A stretch of 64,000 nt of DNA from a virus. The position numbers and the translations under genes were made by a program. Shown here one piece after another: positions 7,974-15,567 of the stretch. The DNA lies in IMG/VR virus record IMGVR_UViG_3300024350_000235, positions 1-64,000 of that record; one strand, given 5' to 3'. Position 1 is the first letter of the stretch. Each line of letters begins with the position of its first letter. The notes under the pieces are model-generated. The model did not search any database, was not told the DNA's origin, and saw only the letters and a list, made by a program, of their open reading frames with translations.

Positions 7974-8745
7974 TCTATTAGAAGGTGGAAATGTATTCAA
8001 GGGTGCTGACAAACAGCCACTGACACGCAGAATAACCAAGGATGAAATCCCCGGAACTATCGCTTATCTAGAACGGATTACCGGATTAGATTTCACATTA
8101 GACAAAGACGAAGCAGGTGTGCCTATTAAATGGTTAGGTACTACAGGACGCAAAGCAGATAGCGGAGACCTAGATCTCAGCGTTGATGCTAACCAAATAG
8201 ACAAAAAAGAATTCGCACAGCAATTGATCGCCAAGTTTGGCAAAGAAAGTGTAAAACTCAGCGGCGACAATGTACACTTAAAAACAGCCGTATTAGGTGA
8301 CCCTGCTAATGGGTTTGCTCAAACAGATTTTATGTTTAGCACCAATCCTAAATTCCAACAAGGCAGTATGTTGGGCGGGTCGGATGCTTATCGTGGTGAA
8401 CATAGACATATACTGCTATCTAGCATCGCTCGGGCTAGAGGACTAAAGTATAGTCCTAAGTTTGGTCTAGTAGATCCAGAGACTAAAGAACCTATCGCTA
8501 ACGGCGATGACTGGAATGTGATAGCCAAGAAACTGTTAGGACAGACAGCTACGGTCAAAGATATTAGATCAGTAGAAAGCATAACTAACTATATCAAGAA
8601 GCTGCCCAACTATGAAGAGCTCATTGCTGCGGCACAAGAAACTCTAGGTCGTTCAGGAATAGAACTGCCAAAGAAAGAAGCTCTAGAACACTACACACCA
8701 AACAGTCCTAGTTGGATGAGAAAGATCATAGACCTAGTAAGATGA
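7957..8745 (+). CDS. Nucleotidyltransferase-fold protein, candidate capsid cargo
   Basis: Start is 7957 or the in-frame ATG at 7966 (M-I-D-L-L-E-G-G, L-L-E then Gly, a good head-protease site). Residues about 50-70 read L-G-T-T-G-R-K-A-D-S-G-D-L-D-L-S-V-D, matching the G-[GS]...D-x-D metal site of polymerase-beta-type nucleotidyltransferases. A third acidic residue appears in Q-T-D-F-M-F. The gene overlaps the ligase-fold gene by four bases, suggesting the two act together, possibly in nucleic-acid end repair. Substrate unknown. Confidence 0.68.
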   Translation: MRVMIDLLEGGNVFKGADKQPLTRRITKDEIPGTIAYLERITGLDFTLDKDEAGVPIKWLGTTGRKADSGDLDLSVDANQIDKKEFAQQLIAKFGKESVKLSGDNVHLKTAVLGDPANGFAQTDFMFSTNPKFQQGSMLGGSDAYRGEHRHILLSSIARARGLKYSPKFGLVDPETKEPIANGDDWNVIAKKLLGQTATVKDIRSVESITNYIKKLPNYEELIAAAQETLGRSGIELPKKEALEHYTPNSPSWMRKIIDLVR

Positions 8746-9974
8746 GAATAAGAGAAGTCATAAACGAGAAATGGAGCGAGAAATACAAACGCTCGATCAA
8801 CTGTTCTAATCCCAAAGGGTTTAGCCAGAAGGCGCATTGTGCTGGTCGCAAGAAAACTAACGAAGCTGCTACTCCTAAAGTTGGCAGAGCATTACAACAC
8901 GCAGAAGACCTAGTCATTGTCGATGGGAGCAAAGGCGCATTAGAAGCCATAGACGAATTAGCCAGCATGGCCAAGAGCGTAGACGATGTCACTGTCAAAT
9001 GGGACGGCAGTCCTGCTGTGTTCTTTGGACGCAACGAACAAGGACAGTTCGTGTTAACAGACAACAGCGGATTCACTGCCAAGGGTTACAATGGTCGTGT
9101 TACCAGCGCAGGCGATCTAGAAACTATGTTGTTGAGCAGAGGCAAGCAGGATCCAGAAAAGGAAGCCAGCCGTAGAGAATTCGCAGGTAGTATGAAAAGT
9201 CTTTGGCCTAGACTAGAAAGCATGATAGAACCTAGCTTTAGAGGTTATATCAAAGGCGATCTATTATATTATGCTCGTCCGCCTGTGGACAAGAACGGTG
9301 ATTATACATTTACTCCTAACACTGTTAGCTATCATATAGATACTAACAGCAGCATAGGACAACGTATCACACAAAGCACAGCTGGTATAGTGGTACACAG
9401 TTATACAGACCTTGAAGGTAACAGCCAGCCATTGACTGGACCTATCAAAGGCATCAAGGAACAAGGTCCTGTTATGATCCAGGGTCCAGTAACTGTCAAT
9501 CATATGCCCACAGTAGATGACAAGAGCATACAGCGAGTCAAACAGTTCGTGGCCAAACATGCCAATGACATCGATTCTCTCCTAGATGATCAGAGACTAG
9601 CAGCAGAAAAACTCAGCGACCTAAAGAATATACTGTATACTTTTGTAAACCAACAGGTAGATACTGGTGATCTTACCAATCTTAATACTAAGTTTGACAG
9701 CTGGCTAACCAGCAGTAAAGTCAGTGCGCCTAAACAGGCCAAGATACAGCAGTATCGTAAAACACATGCCAATTCGTTCGCTGCCATATTCAGTACACTA
9801 GAACAGATCATGGCTGTAAAAGACGATATCATATCACAGCTAGATGCTAGAGCAGAAGTGCGTTCTAGCATAGCAGGTAAACAGGGCGGCGAAGGTTATG
9901 TCAAGAGCGGTAGCAGTATCAAACTAGTGCCTAGATTACACTTTACCCAAGCAAACCGCGCAAAACCACGCTGA
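8742..9974 (+). CDS. Ligase/capping-enzyme-fold protein, candidate capsid cargo
   Basis: ATG at 8742 overlaps the previous stop. Ordered motifs fit the covalent nucleotidyltransferase superfamily (DNA/RNA ligases): motif I K-W-D-G near residue 88, a motif III-like K-G-D-L-L-Y-Y near 165, a motif IV-like G-E-G-Y-V near 386 and a motif V-like I-K-L-V-P-R near 398. N-terminus M-R-I-R-E-V-I-N-E has I-N-E, a head-protease type site. A segment near residues 20-40 (S-I-N-C-S-N-P-K-G-F) carries Cys/His residues. The enzyme would be delivered with the genome if capsid-targeted; ligase activity is untested. Confidence 0.7.
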   Translation: MRIREVINEKWSEKYKRSINCSNPKGFSQKAHCAGRKKTNEAATPKVGRALQHAEDLVIVDGSKGALEAIDELASMAKSVDDVTVKWDGSPAVFFGRNEQGQFVLTDNSGFTAKGYNGRVTSAGDLETMLLSRGKQDPEKEASRREFAGSMKSLWPRLESMIEPSFRGYIKGDLLYYARPPVDKNGDYTFTPNTVSYHIDTNSSIGQRITQSTAGIVVHSYTDLEGNSQPLTGPIKGIKEQGPVMIQGPVTVNHMPTVDDKSIQRVKQFVAKHANDIDSLLDDQRLAAEKLSDLKNILYTFVNQQVDTGDLTNLNTKFDSWLTSSKVSAPKQAKIQQYRKTHANSFAAIFSTLEQIMAVKDDIISQLDARAEVRSSIAGKQGGEGYVKSGSSIKLVPRLHFTQANRAKPR

Positions 9975-9998
9975 TCCTCACGGTTTTTTCCAAAACGA

Positions 9999-10005
9999 AT
10001 AAATA
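9999..10005 (+). promoter_or_regulatory. T4-like late promoter motif
   Basis: ATAAATA followed by a leader with the hairpin AGTCCC...GGGACT and an AAGGAG Shine-Dalgarno before the ATG at 10053. Confidence 0.55.
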
Positions 10006-10052
10006 AACATGCCAGTCCCGGAGCGGGACTATACATTTAAGGAGAACTTATC

Positions 10053-10433
10053 ATGGCATGGACATATACCAACGTTCCAGCACCAGACGCAACAGTCAGT
10101 GCTAACTACAATCTATTTCAAATCGCAAATGGTCTAAACGGTCGCACATTGATCGTTAAGGTCGCATTGACCAACATGACAACCGCAAACCTACGTAGCA
10201 TCTACGCTGCTATCACCCAATCAGGTGGTTCAGGTGGTACTCTACCAGCTGACACAGGTGATGCGTTCACAGTAGCAGGTTTTGGTACAGCAAACGGTTC
10301 GGCTTTCGAAAGCGGCGTAACCGATGTTGTTTACTTCGCTGTACAAGGTACAGGTACATTTGACACTACTGACGCAGCAGCAGGCACAGGCGCAACCGTT
10401 ACTGTTGAAGCAACTTTCGTAGCTAACAAGTAA
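10053..10433 (+). CDS. Small virion protein, probable decoration or tail component, 126 aa
   Basis: A short beta-rich protein dominated by T, A, G, V and N with no charge clusters or signal peptide. A strong AAGGAGAA Shine-Dalgarno lies 7 bases upstream. It has its own late promoter and terminator, a layout typical of an abundantly made structural protein. The sequence does not identify a named family. Confidence 0.6.
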   Translation: MAWTYTNVPAPDATVSANYNLFQIANGLNGRTLIVKVALTNMTTANLRSIYAAITQSGGSGGTLPADTGDAFTVAGFGTANGSAFESGVTDVVYFAVQGTGTFDTTDAAAGTGATVTVEATFVANK

Positions 10434-10460
10434 TCAATAATTCCTAGGGATGGGAATTGA

Positions 10461-10487
10461 GGGCGGAAATTTTTCCGCCCTTTTTTA
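10461..10487 (+). terminator. Intrinsic terminator
   Basis: Near-perfect stem GGGCGGAAA / TTTCCGCCC followed by a run of T. It ends the single-gene unit of the 126-aa virion protein. Confidence 0.85.
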
Positions 10488-10509
10488 TTGACGTAAATAA
10501 TAGCAGATT

Positions 10510-10917
10510 ATGGAAAGCTATAGAGTTACCACCCTAGTGGACATCACAAGATCAAGACCAACGAGATCAGACACCGATCACGTTAGGCAAAGCCAACAGG
10601 CCAATTTCAACAGTCTTATACAGGCCATAGGACTGAGGGCCATAATATTCTCCGATAGAGATCCCGTCTTAAACGAAGGCAGACTGCCTGACCCTTTCGA
10701 AGGCAAGGCTAAACATTGGGTCTATGAGTTTACAGTAGATCGTGATGAAATATTCTTATCAAACAAAGATCCAGTAGGACTGTTAAAACAGGATCTAGAC
10801 GGTGTGCCTATAATAGATCAACTAAATAATGATGTAGGGTTTAAGATACCCGCATTTAGGACCTTGGGATCAGAAATAAACACCAAAATAGAAATTCTGT
10901 CAAATCCTAATAAATAA
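10510..10917 (+). CDS. Hypothetical phage protein, 135 aa
   Basis: A soluble, charged protein (S-R-P-T-R-S-D-T-D; W-V-Y-E-F-T-V-D-R-D) with no Shine-Dalgarno. The ATG is 10 bases after a TAAATA motif (10494-10499), so translation may start on a near-leaderless late mRNA. No recognised family; sits among virion genes. Confidence 0.6.
   Translation: MESYRVTTLVDITRSRPTRSDTDHVRQSQQANFNSLIQAIGLRAIIFSDRDPVLNEGRLPDPFEGKAKHWVYEFTVDRDEIFLSNKDPVGLLKQDLDGVPIIDQLNNDVGFKIPAFRTLGSEINTKIEILSNPNK
10910..10916 (+). promoter_or_regulatory. T4-like late promoter motif
   Basis: ATAAATA at the end of the preceding gene. The following ~90-base leader contains GGCTCGGAGCGAGC, an inverted repeat, before the gene at 11012. 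Confidence 0.5.
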
Positions 10918-11011
10918 AATATCAGGCATCAAGTTAGGCTATCATAAAACACATTAAGGCATCGGCTCGGAGCGAGCATTGTTTTTAATTGGTATTTGAA
11001 TGGAGAGCCTA

Positions 11012-11410
11012 ATGGCAAGAGCAGCTACAGCACTTAGACCGTCTACGACGGAACGAGTAAGTGTACTAGAAACAAAAGTAGATAATATAGACGTCAAGAT
11101 CTGCGAATTAAAAGAAGACGTCAAGGACATGCACGACTGCCTAGATCGTACTCGTGACAGCATCATGGACAAGCTAGAAATAATGAACTCTAGCTATGAA
11201 AAAAATAGAGATCTTTACTACGCACACGCAGACAAATTACACCAAGAACAGACAGCACAACATCACGAGCTAGCTGGCAAGATATCGGAACTAGAAAAAT
11301 TTAAAAATAAAGGTACTATGTATTTTATGGTGTTGTTGGCTTTCCTAGCAGGTGCTGGATGGTTAGGACACATGGATCTCGCAAAGATAATCAAGTTCGT
11401 GGGTTTATAA
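11012..11410 (+). CDS. Coiled-coil protein with C-terminal membrane anchor, 132 aa
   Basis: ATG at 11012 has GGAGAG 4 bases upstream; an in-frame ATG at 11000 is the alternative. Residues about 15-105 form a heptad-rich coiled coil (L-E-T-K-V-D-N-I; L-K-E-D-V-K). A single transmembrane helix near 110-127 (Y-F-M-V-L-L-A-F-L-A-G-A) follows. The layout recalls phage spanin- or tail-associated membrane proteins, but there is no diagnostic motif. Confidence 0.6.
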   Translation: MARAATALRPSTTERVSVLETKVDNIDVKICELKEDVKDMHDCLDRTRDSIMDKLEIMNSSYEKNRDLYYAHADKLHQEQTAQHHELAGKISELEKFKNKGTMYFMVLLAFLAGAGWLGHMDLAKIIKFVGL

Positions 11411-11429
11411 TATACCCAGATATTAAATA

Positions 11430-11451
11430 AAGGACCGTAGGTCCTTTTTTT
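11430..11451 (+). terminator. Intrinsic terminator abutting a start codon
   Basis: AGGACC-GTA-GGTCCT plus a seven-base T run ends one base before the next ATG (11452). A TTAAATA motif (11423-11429) lies just upstream of the stem. The structure may terminate the previous unit or limit expression of the next gene. Confidence 0.7.
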
Positions 11452-11886
11452 ATGAGTAAAGCACAGCAGAATCTAGATCTGGTCGTCAGTAATGTCCACA
11501 GGCAGCTGCTGGACAAGCAGACTCTAATACCTAAAAAAACAGAACGTGGTATTGAAATCGGTAGATATACCATAGTCAGCAACGACTGCCTTAAAGACAT
11601 TTACAAAGGTGATACTCTGGTATTCAAGGATATCAGTTTAAATCGTGTGGCAGTCAAAGTGGCCAATCTGTTAAATTTTGGACAGGATACTAAAATAAAC
11701 GAGTTGATTTCTATGGATCTTAAATTTGGGCAGAGTCTAGTAGATTACAAGATGTTCAAAGACAAGCTGTCAAAAGCACACAAAGAACAGGATCAATTCA
11801 AGATAGATCTTTATCTAGCCAGGTTGATTTTCGCCAAAGACGCAGCAGAATACTACAAACGCGAAGCTAACCGTTTGGCTCTTTAA
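11452..11886 (+). CDS. Hypothetical phage protein, 144 aa
   Basis: A soluble, Lys- and Asp-rich protein with alternating beta/helix pattern (G-R-Y-T-I-V-S-N-D; D-T-L-V-F-K-D-I) and a helical C-terminus (R-L-I-F-A-K-D-A-A-E-Y-Y-K-R). No Shine-Dalgarno; the ATG follows directly on a terminator. No recognised family. Confidence 0.55.
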   Translation: MSKAQQNLDLVVSNVHRQLLDKQTLIPKKTERGIEIGRYTIVSNDCLKDIYKGDTLVFKDISLNRVAVKVANLLNFGQDTKINELISMDLKFGQSLVDYKMFKDKLSKAHKEQDQFKIDLYLARLIFAKDAAEYYKREANRLAL

Positions 11887-11889
11887 GTA

Positions 11890-11896
11890 ATAAATA
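11890..11896 (+). promoter_or_regulatory. T4-like late promoter motif
   Basis: ATAAATA 26 bases before the ATG of the 695-aa virion protein. Confidence 0.5.
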
Positions 11897-11922
11897 TACT
11901 ACAAACCACCGGATGTGCTCAT

Positions 11923-14010
11923 ATGAAAACAAATGATTTATTTGACAGGGTTGACGCTAAAAAGCTCAATGAGACTTTGTCTAAAACCTTTGGTCAAAAA
12001 CTGGATTTAGAATCCTATACTTTACCGCAGCTAGAAGATGCTCGCAACAAGCTAAGGACCCAGATCTATACTTACAAGCAAAAAGCCAATTTCAACGAAA
12101 CTGTAAACAACGAAACATTTACTAAGACACAATGGATGCTGGACACTATCAATAAAGAAATTGCCAGCAGGATAGATGAAAGCACACAAAGAGTAGACGA
12201 ATTTTGGGGGTTGCTGGCCAGAGGCGCAGTAGCAGCATTACCTCATCTAGCTAGAATGTTTGGTACAGTAGGAAGAGGAGCAGCAGCCGGTGCACGTGCG
12301 GCAGCACCAGCAGCAGGTGCTGCTGTTAAAGGTGGTGCTGAGATAGCAGCAAAGAATGCTCATAAACTGGCATTAGCTGATATCATGTATCAAGCATGGG
12401 ATCATGTTGAACCGTTGGTCAAAGACCTAGGCGATGTCCATGAAGTATTCAAAGATGCTGACGAATATATACAAGCTATTAAGAAATATGCTCCTAGTAT
12501 AGCAGCGATGGTGGCAACTACAGACCTAGCTGCTCTAGGTACATTAGCAGCTACATATGCTCTGCCAATTGGGCTGGTGATCGTGTTAGCATGGGGTGGA
12601 AAGAAACTTTGGGATCAATTTACTACTGCTGAAAAACAGCCACAGGGCAAGCCCGCATTGAACATGTCGGAAGATGAAGGCGGTGATTCTTTAAGAAGTG
12701 AAGTTACGCAAATTCTAAGACGGTTCGATCAAAATATGAACGAGATCGGCGGATACGGTGATCCAAATTATGATAAAGTTATTAAATTGTTACAACAGGG
12801 AGAAGTAGAAGCTGCGGTAGAGGAAGTATCTTATTCATATGCCGATAAAGACGGCGGCGAAATCCGTTACATGGATGATTATCTTCAAGACCTAGCAGCA
12901 GATTTTGAAGCTTTGGTTCCTCCCGAGCCCGACACATATCCAGACGAAGGCGGCGAAACAGATGATGGATATGCCCTAGCATCAGCGGGTTTCGGTTCCG
13001 ACGAAGACTACGGTGATTATGGCCAAGATGAAAGTGTAGAAACAGAAGCTGGATACTTTGGCGGTGGCGGCAGTTACGATCGCAATTGGTCTTTTAGCCG
13101 CAGAAATCGAGAAGATGATTGGGACGAAGGCAACACAGAACCGCCAAACAATTTTGCTATCTACATCAATGGCAAGAAATGGAAAGTATTCCAAGGTCAA
13201 GGAACCTATGCCGATGACAACAGAGAAATGGCCCAACTTCGTAGATTACAAGACATGTGCCGCAAAAAATCTGAACAGACTGGTAAGAAGTGGGAAGTGT
13301 CTCGTACAGGTGAAGCAGCAACAGAAAGCATTCAAATGGAGAAGGCACCTCCGGGTGATAAGTACGAACGTATGGTCAAACATATCAAGAAAGGCTATGC
13401 CAAGGATGGCGAGCTAACTGATAAAGAAAGATCCATTGCCTATGCCACAGCATGGAAGCATAAAAACAAAAGCGAATCAACTGAAACAGGAGATAACATG
13501 AATCAAGTTAGAGAAAGCGCCACAGATAAAGCCAGTGCGATCGTTACGGCAAAGTCAATGGTGGACAGAATTACACGTTGGATTGAAGAACTATCCGGCA
13601 TGGAAAACGATCAATTGCTCAGTCTAGGAGATGATATCCGTGACGAGTTCGGACAGCAAGAAGCCAAGGCTTTCTTAAGCCAAGTAGCACCTGCTATCCA
13701 ACAGGCTTTACAAAATCTAAAAGCAACGAGAGAAACTATGGCCAACGGTGTGCGTTCACTATCAGGTGAAGGTGCCCCCGCAGACATGATCGGTGCTGAA
13801 CCAGAAGGCGATATGGCTGCTGATACAGGTAGCATCGATGACCTTGCTCCGCCAGCAGACGCAGGCGCAGACATGGCCGCAGACGCAGAAGCTCCAGCAG
13901 ATGATTTCGCAGCAGCTGAACCAGCAGCCGGCGGCGCTGAAGAAGCAGGCCGTGCTAAAAGAGAAAGCATAGAACAACAAAATCGTTTACTCAAAGTATT
14001 AGCCGGATGA
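11923..14010 (+). CDS. Large candidate capsid-internal protein, 695 aa
   Basis: N-terminus M-K-T-N-D-L-F-D...K-K-L-N-E-T holds L-N-E, a head-protease type site. Residues about 100-130 are Ala/Gly-rich. A hydrophobic stretch near 205-222 (L-P-I-G-L-V-I-V-L-A-W) looks like a membrane segment. The middle is acidic and Gly/Tyr-rich. A short module near 440-490 (M-V-K-H-I-K-K-G-Y-A-K then I-A-Y-A-T-A-W-K) recurs, from memory, in marine T4-like phages. The C-terminus is an Ala/Asp/Glu low-complexity tail. Architecture fits a scaffold or internal head protein ejected with DNA; the precise role is unknown. Confidence 0.6.
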   Translation: MKTNDLFDRVDAKKLNETLSKTFGQKLDLESYTLPQLEDARNKLRTQIYTYKQKANFNETVNNETFTKTQWMLDTINKEIASRIDESTQRVDEFWGLLARGAVAALPHLARMFGTVGRGAAAGARAAAPAAGAAVKGGAEIAAKNAHKLALADIMYQAWDHVEPLVKDLGDVHEVFKDADEYIQAIKKYAPSIAAMVATTDLAALGTLAATYALPIGLVIVLAWGGKKLWDQFTTAEKQPQGKPALNMSEDEGGDSLRSEVTQILRRFDQNMNEIGGYGDPNYDKVIKLLQQGEVEAAVEEVSYSYADKDGGEIRYMDDYLQDLAADFEALVPPEPDTYPDEGGETDDGYALASAGFGSDEDYGDYGQDESVETEAGYFGGGGSYDRNWSFSRRNREDDWDEGNTEPPNNFAIYINGKKWKVFQGQGTYADDNREMAQLRRLQDMCRKKSEQTGKKWEVSRTGEAATESIQMEKAPPGDKYERMVKHIKKGYAKDGELTDKERSIAYATAWKHKNKSESTETGDNMNQVRESATDKASAIVTAKSMVDRITRWIEELSGMENDQLLSLGDDIRDEFGQQEAKAFLSQVAPAIQQALQNLKATRETMANGVRSLSGEGAPADMIGAEPEGDMAADTGSIDDLAPPADAGADMAADAEAPADDFAAAEPAAGGAEEAGRAKRESIEQQNRLLKVLAG

Positions 14011-14432
14011 GATTCGACGAATTTGCCCCTGTTTCAGAAAAAGAGAAGCTGGATGAATTCCTTCCAGCTCTTGCCGCTGTAGGTGGGGCTTTGGCCAGAG
14101 GCGCATCGGCGATAGGCCAAGGTGCTGTAAAAGTCGGTCAGGGTGCTGTGAAAGGTGCGCAGGCACTAGGAAGTCTAGCAGTTAAAGGTGGACGAGCAGT
14201 CGGAAATGTAGCAAAGAATGTAGCCACTGTAGCAACTGGCGGAGGATCATCAGATACTACAGCGACCGCAGCACAGACCGGTGCCAACACTACGGCAGGA
14301 CAGCAACAACAGCAGCAGGCAGATCAACAGGCCATACAGGCCGCAGCCAAACAGCAACAAGATTTACAGTCTTATATACAAAACATAGAAAAATCTTTAG
14401 CAGCATTAAAACAAACAGCAGGCGTAAAATGA
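14007..14432 (+). CDS. Candidate capsid-targeted Ala/Gly/Gln-rich protein, 141 aa
   Basis: Overlaps the previous stop (ATGA). N-terminus M-R-F-D-E-F...E-K-L-D-E-F contains L-D-E. Residues 25-70 repeat G-A-x-x-x-G-Q-G-A-V-K-like units (low-complexity, possibly membrane-interacting). A poly-Gln tract (Q-Q-Q-Q-Q) lies near residue 97, followed by a C-terminal helix. It resembles the Ala/Gly segment of its larger neighbour, suggesting shared ancestry or role. Confidence 0.6.
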   Translation: MRFDEFAPVSEKEKLDEFLPALAAVGGALARGASAIGQGAVKVGQGAVKGAQALGSLAVKGGRAVGNVAKNVATVATGGGSSDTTATAAQTGANTTAGQQQQQQADQQAIQAAAKQQQDLQSYIQNIEKSLAALKQTAGVK

Positions 14433-14788
14433 GATTTTATGAATTCCAAGTTGAAGGCGATGATGAGTTCGTCCTATTATTAAAAAACCTAGTGGGACGT
14501 GCTCAAAGCAAAAAGGCTCCTGCTAAGTTCAACTGGGCAAGCATAAACACTCTATTAAAAAATACCAATCAGGGACAACTAGATTACGATGCTTTTAAGC
14601 AGATGTATGACATGAGCCCTGTCTTACAAAAACTAGTCTATAACTTCAATGCAGATGGTATAGAATTAAATGTTCCTGGCGTAGGCCAAGACCAGAACCC
14701 ATCACAGAGTCAAGTAGATAAATCTAAAGAAGAAGTCAATAAAATCGCTGCGCAAGCTGCGCCTAAAATGATTGACAAAGGCCTTTAA
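14429..14788 (+). CDS. Small hypothetical protein with shared N-terminal motif, 119 aa
   Basis: Overlaps the upstream gene by four bases. Begins M-R-F-Y-E-F-Q-V-E, matching the M-R-F-x-E-F start of genes at 14007 and 41592. Otherwise helical and soluble, with a polar C-terminal tail (S-Q-S-Q-V-D-K-S-K-E-E). Probably a virion-associated protein; function unknown. Confidence 0.58.
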   Translation: MRFYEFQVEGDDEFVLLLKNLVGRAQSKKAPAKFNWASINTLLKNTNQGQLDYDAFKQMYDMSPVLQKLVYNFNADGIELNVPGVGQDQNPSQSQVDKSKEEVNKIAAQAAPKMIDKGL

Positions 14789-14808
14789 TTTATTGTAAAC
14801 TTGACTAT

Positions 14809-15534
14809 ATGACTACATTCACACCCCCACCTTACGTAGAAAGATATCAATATAAAAACTGTAAACAGATAACAGATCCTGTGACAGGTAAGAGAGTCTA
14901 TCAGACTCCAGACGGTGATACTACTCCTAGCGTGACTACCATACTAGGTGCTACCAAAGATATGACAGCACTTAACGAATGGAAGAAACGTGTGGGTGAG
15001 CAAAATGCCAAACAGATCACCCAAGAAGCTGCGGGCATAGGCACAGCGATGCATTCCAATCTAGAACGTTTCATGGTCGGCGAAACCAGACAACCCGGAA
15101 ATGCTCCTGTACATCAACAGGCACACAAGATGGCCGATCAAATCATTATCAACGCATTGAGTCAAGTAGACGAAGTATGGGCTATGGAACAGAGTTTGTA
15201 TTTCCCTGGACTGTATTCGGGAACTACTGATTTGGTTTGTGTTTATAAAGGTAATCCCAGCGTCTGTGACTACAAACAGACTAACAAGCCTAAAAAAGCA
15301 GAATGGGTCGAAGATTACTACTTACAATTAACTGCTTATATTATGGCTCACAACGAAGTATATGGATCCGATATACGCGAAGGACACGTATTCATGTGTT
15401 CTCGAGATTTACAATATCAGCAGTTTGACCTTTGGCCTGATGATTTTAATATGTGGCAGGACAAATGGTTGGCTAGAGTTGAAGATTACTACACAAAAGG
15501 TCTACAGGGCTACAAGCAACTGCTCACGCAATAG
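14809..15534 (+). CDS. PD-(D/E)XK superfamily exonuclease, 241 aa
   Basis: The core reads G-T-T-D-L-V-C-V-Y-K-G-N-P-S-V-C-D-Y-K-Q-T-N-K near residues 138-160, the D...(D/E)-x-K metal site of RecB/Cas4-like nucleases. An upstream G-T-A-M-H-S-N-L-E matches the conserved N-terminal helix, and Q-L-T-A-Y the downstream Q-x-x-x-Y motif. Such phage enzymes degrade or process DNA in replication or recombination. No Shine-Dalgarno is visible; a TTGACA lies at 14772-14777 with a weak -10-like TAAACT near 14797. Confidence 0.8.
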   Translation: MTTFTPPPYVERYQYKNCKQITDPVTGKRVYQTPDGDTTPSVTTILGATKDMTALNEWKKRVGEQNAKQITQEAAGIGTAMHSNLERFMVGETRQPGNAPVHQQAHKMADQIIINALSQVDEVWAMEQSLYFPGLYSGTTDLVCVYKGNPSVCDYKQTNKPKKAEWVEDYYLQLTAYIMAHNEVYGSDIREGHVFMCSRDLQYQQFDLWPDDFNMWQDKWLARVEDYYTKGLQGYKQLLTQ

Positions 15535-15535
15535 A

Positions 15536-15542
15536 ATAAATA
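15536..15542 (+). promoter_or_regulatory. T4-like late promoter motif
   Basis: ATAAATA 25 bases before the tail-fibre gene start, with AAGGGTA in between as a weak Shine-Dalgarno. Confidence 0.55.
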
Positions 15543-15567
15543 CTCTATATAACAAGGGTATCGTTCT

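Noticed and set aside
14772-14808. Host-type promoter before the PD-(D/E)XK exonuclease
   Set aside because: TTGACA is present but the best -10 (TAAACT) is weak with a 19-bp spacer; not listed as a feature.
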